The notes under the pieces are model-generated. The model was not told the origin of the DNA. It saw nothing but the letters and a program-made list of their open reading frames with translations, and made no database searches. A DNA stretch of 64,000 bases from Rodentibacter sp901420285 (GTDB lineage: Bacteria > Pseudomonadota > Gammaproteobacteria > Enterobacterales > Pasteurellaceae), in assembly GCF_041734645.1 (NCBI RefSeq), contig NZ_CP162010.1, forward strand, positions 1 to 64,000, read 5' to 3'. Every line of letters starts with the position of its first letter. Within the stretch, counting starts at the first letter, position 1. Below, piece after piece: positions 25,345-34,828 of this stretch. A program made the translations under genes and the position numbers.

Positions 25345-27081
25345 ATGAAAAAAATCTCTTTCAAATTTACCGCGCTTTTACTTTCTTTTGTGGCGTTTTC
25401 TGCGTTTGCCGAGCAAACCGTCGATATTGAAATTCGCGGGATTAAAGGCGAACGCGCCGTGCGTAATACCGAACTCAACGTCGAACTGATAGACATCCAA
25501 GAAATGGACGGTTCCGAGCGTTGTAAGCAATTGGTGACGGAAGCGGTGGATAAAGGCTTGCGTGTATTCGGTTATTACAGTTCGTCGGTAACGTTTGAAT
25601 TGAAGGTACGCAAAGGCAAGCGCAATTTGTTAATCGCGCACGTTACGCCGGGCGAACCAACGCGCATTGCCGGTAGTGACGTGCAAATCGAGGGAGAGGC
25701 GGCTCAGGACGAGGCTTTTGAAGCGTTGCGTAAAAATTTGCCGAAAGACGGCGAATTGGTCGAACATCAAAAATATGAAGATTATAAAAACAGTATTTCC
25801 GCTCTTGCCTTGGCGCGCGGCTATTTAGACGGGGAATTTGCCGTTTCCCGTCTGGAAATCAGCCCGGAAACCCACCAAGCTTGGTGGCGTATGCGATTTG
25901 ACAGCGGCGTGCGTTATCACTACGGTGTTATCAAATTTAGCCATGCACAAATCCGCCGGGATTATTTACAGAATATGTTGCAAATCAAATCGGGCGAACC
26001 CTATTTGGTGAATCAACTTTCCGCATTATCGAACGATTTTTCTTCTACCAACTGGTTCACTTCCGTGTTATTGCAACCGCATATTGATGAAAAAAATAAG
26101 CAGGTGGATCTCGACATATTGCTCTACCCGCGCAAGAAAAATGCGATGGAACTGGGTGTCGGTTTTGCGACGGATACCGGCCCGCATTTACAAATTGGCT
26201 GGCGGAAGCCTTGGATTAATGATCGCGGCCACAGCTTCCGCACAAATTTGTATCTTTCTTCACCGAAACAGACTTGGGAAGCCACTTATAAAATGCCGTT
26301 GTTGAAAAATCCGCTAAATTATTACTACGAATTTTCTACCGGCTTAGAAAATGAAAACGATAATGATACTAAAACCACCGCAGCCACGCTGGCCGGTTTG
26401 CGTTATTGGAACAACGCCGAAGGTTGGCAGTATTTTGCCGGTATGCGGGCGCGTTACGACAAATTTACTCAAGCGGGCATTGAAGATAAAACCCTGTTGG
26501 TTTATCCGACGGGCGGTTTTACTCGTACCCGTTTGCGCGGCGGAATCTTCCCGAGTTGGGGCGATGCGCAAAAAATTACCGTTGATGTCGCGCATAAAGG
26601 CGCATTATCAGAAGTGAGTTTCTTCAAACTGCAGGCTTCCAGCGGTTGGGTGCGCACTTATGCGGATAAGCACCGCATTGTCACGCGTGCCGAAATCGGT
26701 TACTTACACACCAAAGATATTCATAAAATCCCGCCGGCATTGCGTTTTTTCGCCGGTGGCGATCGTAGCGTGCGCGGTTATGGCTATAAGAAAATTTCGC
26801 CGCGCGACCGCAATAACAAATTAATCGGCGGCTCGCGTTTGTTTAGCGGTTCTTTTGAATACCAATATCAAGTTTATCCTTCTTGGTGGAGCGCTGTCTT
26901 TGTGGATGCCGGTTTGGCGGCGAACCGTTTCAGTAAGCGAGAATTGCGTTACGGCGCCGGTGTGGGCGTGCGTTGGGCGTCGCCGGTAGGCGCCATTAAA
27001 TTTGATATCGCCACGCCGATTCGCGACAAGGATAGCAGCAAAAATATCCAATTTTACATTGGCTTGGGCAGCGAAATTTAG
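25345..27081 (+). CDS. tamA: Translocation and assembly module outer membrane protein TamA
   Basis: Omp85-family outer membrane protein of 578 residues that works with TamB in inserting proteins and transporting lipids across the envelope. It has a signal peptide (cleavage around AFA|EQ, residue 22), POTRA-like repeats up to about residue 270 (with GVRYHYGVIKFSHAQI), and a C-terminal beta-barrel. The barrel holds the Omp85 motif FFAGGDRSVRGYGYKKISP and ends with FYIGLGSEI. The next gene, tamB, starts 8 bp downstream. Confidence 0.94.
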   Translation: MKKISFKFTALLLSFVAFSAFAEQTVDIEIRGIKGERAVRNTELNVELIDIQEMDGSERCKQLVTEAVDKGLRVFGYYSSSVTFELKVRKGKRNLLIAHVTPGEPTRIAGSDVQIEGEAAQDEAFEALRKNLPKDGELVEHQKYEDYKNSISALALARGYLDGEFAVSRLEISPETHQAWWRMRFDSGVRYHYGVIKFSHAQIRRDYLQNMLQIKSGEPYLVNQLSALSNDFSSTNWFTSVLLQPHIDEKNKQVDLDILLYPRKKNAMELGVGFATDTGPHLQIGWRKPWINDRGHSFRTNLYLSSPKQTWEATYKMPLLKNPLNYYYEFSTGLENENDNDTKTTAATLAGLRYWNNAEGWQYFAGMRARYDKFTQAGIEDKTLLVYPTGGFTRTRLRGGIFPSWGDAQKITVDVAHKGALSEVSFFKLQASSGWVRTYADKHRIVTRAEIGYLHTKDIHKIPPALRFFAGGDRSVRGYGYKKISPRDRNNKLIGGSRLFSGSFEYQYQVYPSWWSAVFVDAGLAANRFSKRELRYGAGVGVRWASPVGAIKFDIATPIRDKDSSKNIQFYIGLGSEI

Positions 27082-27088
27082 GTGGATT

Positions 27089-30000
27089 ATGTCAGCACAG
27101 GAATTAAAAAAATCGGACCGCACTCAGGACGAACGAACCGCGCCTAAAAAGAAAAAAACTTGCCTACACAAAGCTTTTTGCATCGCAACGGTGACAGTTC
27201 TTTTGTTGGTTTTTGGATTACTCGGCGTGCTTTCTTTTGATGCGGGGCAACGCGGTTTGATTCGGCTTGCCGATAAATGGTCGGACGCACTTTCCATCGA
27301 GCAAATCGAAGGTGGTTTGCAGCAAGGTTTGGTGTTGGATAATGTGCGTTATCAAAGTGCGGGAATTGATATCCGAATTGCCCGCACTCGGTTGCAATGG
27401 GATTTCGGCTGTTTGCTTACAGGTAAAATTTGCGTGGAAGATTTATCCGTGCATTCACCAACGATTTTAATTGATACTGCGCAACTTCCGCCGTCTGTAG
27501 AGAAAGAAGAAAAACCGAGCGGTCCGACGGAAAAATTGAGTTTGCCCGTTGATATCGAGGTGAAAAATACAGCGCTGGATAATTTGCGTTTTCAATTGGA
27601 TCAAACCGAATTAACCTTTGATGGCTTTCAAACCGCAATCGGGTTGAATAAGGTATCGGGCTTAACTTTAGCGCCAACGGAATTGAAAAAACTGACGGTG
27701 AAAACTGTTCGACAGGCTCAAACAACAGAAAAAGCAAGCCGAACTCAAGCCTCTAAACCGGTCGATTGGACGGCGCTTGAAAAAAGCCTTACGCCGGCAT
27801 TTTTAGGCGATATACAAGCAGTGAATTTGCCGTTTGATATTCACCTACCGAGCCTTTCGGCACAAGATTGGCAATATGTCGTGCAAAACGAACGGGGTGA
27901 GGAATGGCAACGTATCACGCTGTCTTCTTGGCTGTTTCAAGCTGATGCGACGGGGCACGCGCTGCAACTACAAAAATTGGCGATCGACAGTTCCTTAGGT
28001 ACGTTGAATGCGCAAGGAACGTTGCAATTAAACGGCGATTTTGCCATTGATTTAAGCCTGACTTCCGCGCTCAATCCGTTGAAATTTCAAGGCCAAGAAA
28101 TATTACCGAAAAGCCAAGCGGATCTGACGCTTTCCGGCGCGTTGAAAAATACCGTTGTGCTTGCGTTGCGTACACAAGGTGCGTTCAATGCGGTGCTCAA
28201 CGGTGAGGTCAAACCGGCTGAAGACAAAATGCCGTTTCATCTCGATTTGACCGCATCAAAAGGGCAATATGCCTTTGCGCCGACTTTACCGCCGTTAAAA
28301 ATTAATGATGTGTCGCTCAAATTAAGCGGCGATTTACTGGATTATCACGCGCAACTGGTGGGTGGCGCGGAAGGCATGGCGCATATTCCGCACACCCATT
28401 TGGAACTCGATGCTGACGGCAAATTATATCAAGTCAACATTAATCGACTCAGCCTTGCGGCGCAGGGGGGAAGCGCAACGCTTATTGGTTCGGCCGATTG
28501 GAAAAACGGCGTGCAATGGCAGGTGCAAGCGAACTTAAATAAACTCAACCTTCGTTCTTATTTGCCGGATTTCCCAGCAATATTATCGGGTGAATTAATC
28601 AATTCCGGCAGCGTGACGGACGATAGTTGGAAGGTAAATTTGCCGACCCTTGATTTAACCGGCGTGCTTTCCAGCCGCCCGTTAAGTTTGCAAGGAAGCG
28701 TTTTATTAAGCGATCAAACCTTGTTGAAGGTTCCCGCTTTATTGTTGAATTATGGCGATAACCGCATTCAAGCCAAAGGCGTATTGGGTGAGGCATCGGA
28801 TTTTGCATTAACTATTCAGGCACCGAATTTGCGCGGGTTATACGGCGATTTGTCGGGCGCCGTGACGGGCAATCTCGGTATTAAAGGAAAATTAACCGCG
28901 CCGAGTTTAACGGCGGATATACAAGTGCAAAATTTTCACATGCAAGATATTGAGCTTGCTAAAGGAACGCTACAAGCGGATATCTTGAGCGAGCCGACAG
29001 TGAAGGGGCGGCTTGATTTCAATGCGGTGCTATTTCGTTATGCCAATAATGTGCAGTTGCATCAATTCGCGTTGAATATTTCCGGCGACGAGCAAAATCA
29101 TCAAATCATGCTCAGTTCGCAAGGCGAGCCGCTGGCGGCAGATTTTAAAATCTCCGGAATTTTTGATCGCACTTTGCAGCAGTGGAAAGGCAGTTTGAGC
29201 CAAGTGAATATCGATACGCCGATCGGCGGAATCAAACCGAATCAAACCGTTGCCGTCGCTTACGACAACAATAAAACGCAAGCTACCGTCAGCGCGCATT
29301 GCTGGCAAAATGCGGACGTGGATTTGTGTTTTCCGCAAACTTTCACCGTCGGTATGAACGGCGACATTCCTTTCAATCTGAAACGCTTGAATTTAAATTT
29401 GCTAAATAAATTTATCCAACAAGAAACCTTAAAAGGACAGCTTCGTAGCGAAGGTCGGGCGGCGTGGTTCAGTGATAAGCCGTTTATGTTAAATCTTGCC
29501 TTGAACGGCGATAATATCGCCATTGCGCAACAATTGGATTACCGTACGTTTAAACTCGATATTCCGAAATTCACCTTGAATGCGGACATTCAAAATAATA
29601 ATCTCATTTTGAAATCCAATATTCATGTGCAAAATCAAGGACGCATCAATACGGATTTAAAACTCAACGATTTAAACGGTGCGCGTAGTCTTGACGGCTT
29701 GTTTAGCATTGAGCGCTTGAATTTAGCGCCGGCGAATCAGTTGTTCGGCAGCGATGAATCGGTCGAGGGTGAAATTCAATCACGTTTAAATTTGGGCGGT
29801 AATTTACAAAAACCGTTGTTGCATGGCAATGTTGATTTTCGCAACCTAAGAAGCAAGTTGAAAAGCTTACCGTTCGTGCTGACTGACGGTGCAGTTACCC
29901 TTCATTTCGACGGCACTCATTCTACGTTGCAAGGACATCTCCGAACGCAGGACAGCCGTTTGAATATTCACGGCAGTGCCGATTGGGCTAATCTCGCCGA

Positions 30001-30994
30001 CTGGCGCAGCGAGGTGAGGGCGGAAACCGAGAACTTTAAGCTTGATTTGCCTTCCATGGGGAAACTGCGTTTTTCCGCCAATGTGTTGGCGAAAGCTACG
30101 CCGAAATTGTTAGAACTTTCGGGTAACATCGATATTCCTTGGGCGCGCATTAAAGTGGATACTTTGCCGGAGAATGCGGAAGCGGTGAGCGAAGATGAAG
30201 TGATTTTAAATGGCCCGCGCAAAAGTAAAGATGAATTAATCAAGCGTGAATTTGCTTCTACTACTAAATCAGGCATGGAAATTCGTTCCGATTTAAAAAT
30301 TAAAATCGGCAATGATGTGAATTTTGATGCTTACGGTTTTAAGTCTCATTTGGAAGGCCTGCTTTCCGTCAAACAGGAAAAAGGGCGTTTGGGGCTGTAT
30401 GGTCAAATTGATTTGAAAAATGGGCGTTACGCGTCTTTCGGGCAAGATTTGTTAATTAGCAAAGGACAAGTTAATTTCACCGGATTGGCTTCGCAGCCGA
30501 TGCTTAATATTGAAGCAATTCGTAATCCCGAAGCCATGGAAGACAGCAAAATTACCGCCGGCGTAAAAGTGGTAGGGGTAGCCACCAATCCGGAAATTAC
30601 GGTTTTCTCGAATCCGAGCAAGCCGCAAGATCAGGCGCTTTCTTATTTGTTAACCGGTCGTTCGCTTGAGGATGCTGGTCAAGCCGGTTCAGGTGGCTCG
30701 GTGGGCGCCGCATTGCTCGGTATGGGCCTGGCGAAAAGCGGTAAATTAGTGGGCGGTATCGGCGAAGTCTTCGGCATTCAAGATTTAAATTTAGGCACTG
30801 CCGGTGTGGGCGATAGTTCCAAAGTGCAGGTGAGTGGCAATATCGGCAAACGCTTACAAGTTAAATACGGCATTGGCTTATTTGACGGTTTGGCAGAGGT
30901 GACTTTGCGCTATCGTTTGTTGCCACAGCTTTATTTCCAATCCGTTTCCGGCACTAATCAAGTGTTTGATTTACTTTATCAGTTTGAATTTTAG
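27089..30994 (+). CDS. tamB: Translocation and assembly module inner membrane protein TamB
   Basis: AsmA-like envelope bridge protein, 1301 residues. One N-terminal membrane segment (about residues 27-46) is followed by a long repetitive beta-rich domain, and the C-terminal DUF490 domain has GTDxxVxI-type motifs (LLISKGQVNFTGLASQPMLN, LSYLLTGRSLEDA). It ends in LLYQFEF, an outer-membrane-like terminus. The ATG at 27089 is preferred to the open frame from 27002, which overlaps tamA. The dispersed motif occurs twice in frame as FNAVL (28183-28196 and 29017-29032). Confidence 0.93.
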   Translation: MSAQELKKSDRTQDERTAPKKKKTCLHKAFCIATVTVLLLVFGLLGVLSFDAGQRGLIRLADKWSDALSIEQIEGGLQQGLVLDNVRYQSAGIDIRIARTRLQWDFGCLLTGKICVEDLSVHSPTILIDTAQLPPSVEKEEKPSGPTEKLSLPVDIEVKNTALDNLRFQLDQTELTFDGFQTAIGLNKVSGLTLAPTELKKLTVKTVRQAQTTEKASRTQASKPVDWTALEKSLTPAFLGDIQAVNLPFDIHLPSLSAQDWQYVVQNERGEEWQRITLSSWLFQADATGHALQLQKLAIDSSLGTLNAQGTLQLNGDFAIDLSLTSALNPLKFQGQEILPKSQADLTLSGALKNTVVLALRTQGAFNAVLNGEVKPAEDKMPFHLDLTASKGQYAFAPTLPPLKINDVSLKLSGDLLDYHAQLVGGAEGMAHIPHTHLELDADGKLYQVNINRLSLAAQGGSATLIGSADWKNGVQWQVQANLNKLNLRSYLPDFPAILSGELINSGSVTDDSWKVNLPTLDLTGVLSSRPLSLQGSVLLSDQTLLKVPALLLNYGDNRIQAKGVLGEASDFALTIQAPNLRGLYGDLSGAVTGNLGIKGKLTAPSLTADIQVQNFHMQDIELAKGTLQADILSEPTVKGRLDFNAVLFRYANNVQLHQFALNISGDEQNHQIMLSSQGEPLAADFKISGIFDRTLQQWKGSLSQVNIDTPIGGIKPNQTVAVAYDNNKTQATVSAHCWQNADVDLCFPQTFTVGMNGDIPFNLKRLNLNLLNKFIQQETLKGQLRSEGRAAWFSDKPFMLNLALNGDNIAIAQQLDYRTFKLDIPKFTLNADIQNNNLILKSNIHVQNQGRINTDLKLNDLNGARSLDGLFSIERLNLAPANQLFGSDESVEGEIQSRLNLGGNLQKPLLHGNVDFRNLRSKLKSLPFVLTDGAVTLHFDGTHSTLQGHLRTQDSRLNIHGSADWANLADWRSEVRAETENFKLDLPSMGKLRFSANVLAKATPKLLELSGNIDIPWARIKVDTLPENAEAVSEDEVILNGPRKSKDELIKREFASTTKSGMEIRSDLKIKIGNDVNFDAYGFKSHLEGLLSVKQEKGRLGLYGQIDLKNGRYASFGQDLLISKGQVNFTGLASQPMLNIEAIRNPEAMEDSKITAGVKVVGVATNPEITVFSNPSKPQDQALSYLLTGRSLEDAGQAGSGGSVGAALLGMGLAKSGKLVGGIGEVFGIQDLNLGTAGVGDSSKVQVSGNIGKRLQVKYGIGLFDGLAEVTLRYRLLPQLYFQSVSGTNQVFDLLYQFEF

Positions 30995-31003
30995 GAATAA
31001 TTT

Positions 31004-32551
31004 ATGACGAATAACGAAACGTTTTTTGAGCAGGACGCGTTGCCTCATTCGCGCAGCCATGTGCGTGAAATCGCTGCCATTGATCTTGGCTCGAACAGCT
31101 TTCATATGATTGTGGCGCGCATTATGAACGGCTCCATTCAAGTGTTGTCGCGCTTAAAACAAAAAGTGAAATTGGCCGAAGGCTTGGATGAAAATGCGCA
31201 GTTAAGCCAAGAGGCGATTACGCGCGGGGTAAATTGCTTGGCGTTGTTTGCCGAGCGTTTGCAAGGTTTTGCGCCGGAAAACGTGAACGTGGTCGGCACT
31301 TATACCTTACGCAGAGCGGTTAATAACGATGAATTTTTGCGTCAGGCGGCGAAAGTGTTTCCCTATCCGATTAACATTATCAGCGGTCAAACGGAAGCTA
31401 AAACCATCTATGCCGGCGTGTGCCACACGCAGCCGGAAAAAGGCCGAAAATTGGTGGTGGATATCGGCGGCGGCTCGACGGAAATGATCATCGGTGATGA
31501 TTTCACTCCGATTGTGGCGGAAAGCCGTCATATGGGTTGTGTGAGTTTTGCAGCGAAATATTTTCCAAACGGTGTGATTTCGCGCCAAAACTTTGAAGAA
31601 GCTTATCAAAGTGCGGTGAATAAAATCGAAGATTTAGGTTGGGAATATCGTAATCTCGGTTGGCAATCGGTATTAGGTTCTTCCGGCACGATAAAAACCG
31701 TGCATCAAGTGATTGCGGCCACTTTAGATCCGAACGGCATTATCACGAAAGCACGTTTGAACGATTTGGTCGAACAAACTTTATGTGCATCACATTTTGA
31801 TAAATTAAATATTATCGGTTTGAATCCCGAACGCACGGATGTGTTTGTGCCCGGTTTGGCGATTCTGAATGCGGTGTTCGATGTGTTTCATATTGATCAA
31901 ATGCGTTATTCCGACGGTGCGTTACGCGAAGGGGTAATTTATAGCATCGAAAAAAATTTCCAAGTGGCGGATATTCGCGCGCGTACTGCCTGGGGTTTAA
32001 CGGAACAGTTCGATATCGACACCGAGCAAGCGCACCGCATTGCCGGTAGCGCGAATTTGCTGGCGCACCAATATAATCAGTGGGTGAAACCGGAACTGGC
32101 CGAAGAAATGCAAAGTATTTTGCTATGGGCAGCGCGTTTACACGAAGTGGGTATCGTGATTAATCACAAAAATATGCAAAAACATTCCGCGTACATTCTA
32201 CAAAATATGGAATTGCCGGGCTTTGACCGCGAACAACAACGCTTGCTCGCCTTATTGGTACGGCTACACATCGGCCCGTTGAAAACCGCCGATTTGATCA
32301 AATTCGCCCGTTATGACGAACAAGACGTACTGGCATTGATTCGCTTATTGCGTCTTGCGGTGATTTTGAACAAATCTCGTCAAGCTGCGGAGAAAATCCA
32401 ACATCTCTCTCTAAAAAACGACCGCATTGGAGGCGCTTGGATACTGGCGTTTGACCCGGGTTATCTGGAGCGTAATCCGCTCGTTTCCAACGAATTGCGT
32501 CAAGAAAGTAACGGATTAAAAGAATTGGCGTTAGAGTTGCTGTTTAATTAA
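31004..32551 (+). CDS. ppx: Exopolyphosphatase / Ppx-GppA family phosphatase
   Basis: Removes terminal phosphates from polyphosphate, and may act on pppGpp. The protein has 515 residues. The actin-like ATPase fold is seen in IAAIDLGSNSFHMIVA (about residues 23-38) and LVVDIGGGSTEMIIGDD. The C-terminal half is HD-domain-like (LLWAARLHEVGIVINHK, about 367-383). Ppx versus GppA cannot be decided from the sequence alone, though length favours Ppx. Its 3' end overlaps a convergent gene by 8 bp. Confidence 0.9.
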   Translation: MTNNETFFEQDALPHSRSHVREIAAIDLGSNSFHMIVARIMNGSIQVLSRLKQKVKLAEGLDENAQLSQEAITRGVNCLALFAERLQGFAPENVNVVGTYTLRRAVNNDEFLRQAAKVFPYPINIISGQTEAKTIYAGVCHTQPEKGRKLVVDIGGGSTEMIIGDDFTPIVAESRHMGCVSFAAKYFPNGVISRQNFEEAYQSAVNKIEDLGWEYRNLGWQSVLGSSGTIKTVHQVIAATLDPNGIITKARLNDLVEQTLCASHFDKLNIIGLNPERTDVFVPGLAILNAVFDVFHIDQMRYSDGALREGVIYSIEKNFQVADIRARTAWGLTEQFDIDTEQAHRIAGSANLLAHQYNQWVKPELAEEMQSILLWAARLHEVGIVINHKNMQKHSAYILQNMELPGFDREQQRLLALLVRLHIGPLKTADLIKFARYDEQDVLALIRLLRLAVILNKSRQAAEKIQHLSLKNDRIGGAWILAFDPGYLERNPLVSNELRQESNGLKELALELLFN

Positions 32552-32939
32552 CCCGATGGCCGTCGTCAGATTTAGAAATTTGCGGCTGTTCCAGCAAAAG
32601 CGAATACAGGTTCGCCAGGAAATAGCTTTGTTCCGCTTGAGGTATGTCAAAAGGAATGAGTGAGAGCAAATCTTGATGAATGGCAAAAACCGTTGGAAAA
32701 ATAATCGCACTTTGCAGTTCTTTAAACATTTCTTGATGCAACGGCGAGGCGCAACCTCCGCGTCCGATGCGGCCTAAACTGCAGGCGATGTGGAACAGCA
32801 ACATATTGACCAACGGCGAATGCACATCTGCTCGCCAATGTTTCTCAAGGCGTTCACGTAACATAAACACGATGTCAATAATTGGCTGATTAATTTGGCC
32901 GCGTAACTTCCAACGTTCGAGTTGCTCAAGCAGTCGCAT
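32544..32939 (-). CDS. PRD-domain-like protein of unknown function
   Basis: The 131-residue protein resembles a single PTS regulation domain: INQPIIDIVFMLRERLEKHW, then SPLVNMLLFHIACSLGRIGRG, then a C-terminal LLSLIPFDIPQAEQSYFLANL. PRD proteins are usually controlled by PTS phosphorylation; here no DNA- or RNA-binding domain is attached. The ATG at 32939 is preferred; an in-frame ATG at 32951 has its GAGGA too close. It is convergent with ppx, overlapping it by 8 bp. The family is inferred from sequence pattern. Confidence 0.6.
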   Translation of the reverse strand: MRLLEQLERWKLRGQINQPIIDIVFMLRERLEKHWRADVHSPLVNMLLFHIACSLGRIGRGGCASPLHQEMFKELQSAIIFPTVFAIHQDLLSLIPFDIPQAEQSYFLANLYSLLLEQPQISKSDDGHRVN

Positions 32940-33052
32940 TTCGGTTCCCATTCCTCTAAAATATGCTCCGCAATTTAACGTACTTTGCCGGAGTAAAACA
33001 GAGCAAAGTTCACAAAATCGTGACAAACAGAAAAAATTTAAAAGGAATACAC

Positions 33053-33655
33053 ATGATAGATAACGCGCTGTTTAATCGCTACGAAGGCTTAATTTTTGAT
33101 ATGGACGGTACGCTGATTGATACCATGCCGGTGCATGCGCGCGCGTGGGGCATGGTGGGCGAACAATTTGGCTATGAGTTTGACAGTCGAATTATGTATC
33201 AACTGGGCGGCGCTTCGGTGCGTACCATTGCCGCAGCGATTATGCAAAAAGCCGGCATGCCGCAAGCGCGTTTGGACGAAGTGGTGGCGGCTAAACGTGC
33301 ACTTTCTTATCAATTAATTCCGACCGAATCCAAGCTGTTGCCGACCTTTGAGGTAGTTCGTCATTTTCATCAACAAAAACCAATTGCACTGGGTTCCGGC
33401 TCCCATCGTTATTTGATTGATGTGTTAATGGATAAACTCGCTATCGCGCCTTATTTTAATGCGGTTGTCAGTGCCGACGATGTAATGGAACACAAACCGC
33501 ATCCGGAAACATTTTTACGTTGTGCTACATTAATTCAGGCCGAACCAACCCGTTGCATTGTGTTTGAAGACGCCGATCTCGGTGTGGAGGCCGGGTTGAG
33601 TGCGGGAATGGATGTATTCGACGTACGCACTCGTGAAATTATTCCGGCAAGATAA
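33053..33655 (+). CDS. yqaB: HAD-family phosphatase (YqaB / beta-phosphoglucomutase-like)
   Basis: The 200-residue HAD hydrolase. Motif I is FDMDGTLIDTMPVH (about residues 16-29), motif II includes ALGSGSHRYLI, the conserved Lys is in EHKPHPETFL, and motif III/IV is CIVFEDADLGVEAGLSAG. YqaB in E. coli dephosphorylates fructose 1-phosphate; this is family knowledge. The ATG at 33053 is preferred to an upstream open frame. It overlaps the start of yqaA by one base (TAATG), implying coupling. Confidence 0.88.
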   Translation: MIDNALFNRYEGLIFDMDGTLIDTMPVHARAWGMVGEQFGYEFDSRIMYQLGGASVRTIAAAIMQKAGMPQARLDEVVAAKRALSYQLIPTESKLLPTFEVVRHFHQQKPIALGSGSHRYLIDVLMDKLAIAPYFNAVVSADDVMEHKPHPETFLRCATLIQAEPTRCIVFEDADLGVEAGLSAGMDVFDVRTREIIPAR

Positions 33656-34131
33656 TGGATTGGCTTGCTTTCGGGTTTTGGGCTGATTTTTGGCTAAATC
33701 ATGCTTTATGGTTAATGTTCGCAAGTGCATTATTAAGTGCGACGGTTTTGCCGGGCAATTCGGAAGCCGTATTTGTTGCGCTCATCGTACCGAAATTGGC
33801 GTCGGGAAACGGATTTAGCGAAGATATTATCGGATTGATTTTGGTCGCCACTATTGGAAATGGTTTAGGCAGTTTAACCACCTATGCCGTCGGGCGCTGG
33901 TTACCCGTTTGGAAGCCTAAACAGCACCGCATTGAAGTCGCACAGGAGCTGCTTCGGCGTTACGGTTTGGTTGCATTATTGTTGAGTTGGTTACCTGTTT
34001 TGGGCGATCTGATCTGTGCACTGGCAGGGTGGCTGCGATTAGATTTGGCGCGCTGTTGTTTATTTATTTTTCTTGGTAAATTCATTCGTTATGTGGCGTT
34101 ATTGTTTCTCAGTGCGCCTTTTTTATTATAA
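33655..34131 (+). CDS. yqaA: YqaA-family membrane protein (SNARE/DedA type)
   Basis: The 158-residue membrane protein shares sequence features of the YqaA/DedA family: ATVLPGNSEAVFVALIVPK, IGNGLGSLTTYAVGRWLP, and LLSWLPVLGDLICALAGWLR. Four membrane segments are visible. It forms a pair with the YqaB-like gene through a one-base TAATG overlap. One NAVL-complement motif copy is in the gene (33922-33936, read as KQHRIEV) in a loop region. Confidence 0.85.
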   Translation: MDWLAFGFWADFWLNHALWLMFASALLSATVLPGNSEAVFVALIVPKLASGNGFSEDIIGLILVATIGNGLGSLTTYAVGRWLPVWKPKQHRIEVAQELLRRYGLVALLLSWLPVLGDLICALAGWLRLDLARCCLFIFLGKFIRYVALLFLSAPFLL

Positions 34132-34148
34132 AATACGCGCAAAAAAAA

Positions 34149-34168
34149 GCTCCTCAACAAGGAGGAGC
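34149..34168. repeat. Small hairpin between yqaA and luxS
   Basis: GCTCCTC (34149-34155) pairs with GAGGAGC (34162-34168) around six bases. On the minus strand it is followed by a run of eight T, so it would terminate transcription from the right. On the plus strand there is no T run. The longer leader before luxS (34169-34315) holds no gene. Confidence 0.5.
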
Positions 34169-34315
34169 AAATAACCTAAGGAACCAATTTTATAAAACAA
34201 CTGCAAGTTGCTTGTTCCATAAGACCGAACAGCAGTTTGAAAGTTCAAAGAAAAGAGAAAAAATTTTAATTTTTTTAAAGTATTCTATAACCCACTGATT
34301 TAAAAGGAAAAAATT

Positions 34316-34819
34316 ATGCCATTACTTGATAGCTTTAAAGTCGATCATACTAAAATGAACGCCCCGGCCGTTCGCGTGGCGAAAACGATGCGTACACCAA
34401 AAGGCGATGACCTCACGATTTTTGACTTGCGTTTTTGTGTTCCAAACAAAGAAATTCTACCGCCAAAAGGCATTCACACGCTTGAACATTTATTCGCCGG
34501 CTTTATGCGCGATCACTTAAATAGCGACGGCGTAGAAATTATCGATATCTCACCGATGGGTTGTCGCACCGGCTTTTATATGTCGCTTATCGGTACGCCT
34601 AACGAGCAACAAGTAGCGCAAGCTTGGTTAGCTTCAATGCACGATATTTTAGGTGTAAAAGATCAAGCGGCGATCCCTGAACTTAATATTTACCAATGCG
34701 GTACTTACACGGAACATTCCTTGCAAGAAGCACATGAAATCGCCAAAAATGTCATTGCGCGCGGCGTGGGCATAAACAAAAATGCCGATCTTGCCCTAGA
34801 CGAATCATTATTAAAATAA
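34316..34819 (+). CDS. luxS: S-ribosylhomocysteine lyase LuxS
   Basis: Cleaves S-ribosylhomocysteine to homocysteine and DPD, the precursor of autoinducer-2, in the activated methyl cycle. The 167-residue length is standard. The metal-binding HTLEHLFAGFMRDHL motif (HxxEH) is near residue 54, and Cys in CGTYTEHSL completes the site. The gene is preceded by AAAGGAAAAAAATT. A 185-bp leader with a hairpin separates it from yqaA. Confidence 0.98.
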   Translation: MPLLDSFKVDHTKMNAPAVRVAKTMRTPKGDDLTIFDLRFCVPNKEILPPKGIHTLEHLFAGFMRDHLNSDGVEIIDISPMGCRTGFYMSLIGTPNEQQVAQAWLASMHDILGVKDQAAIPELNIYQCGTYTEHSLQEAHEIAKNVIARGVGINKNADLALDESLLK

Positions 34820-34828
34820 GAAGGTCAT

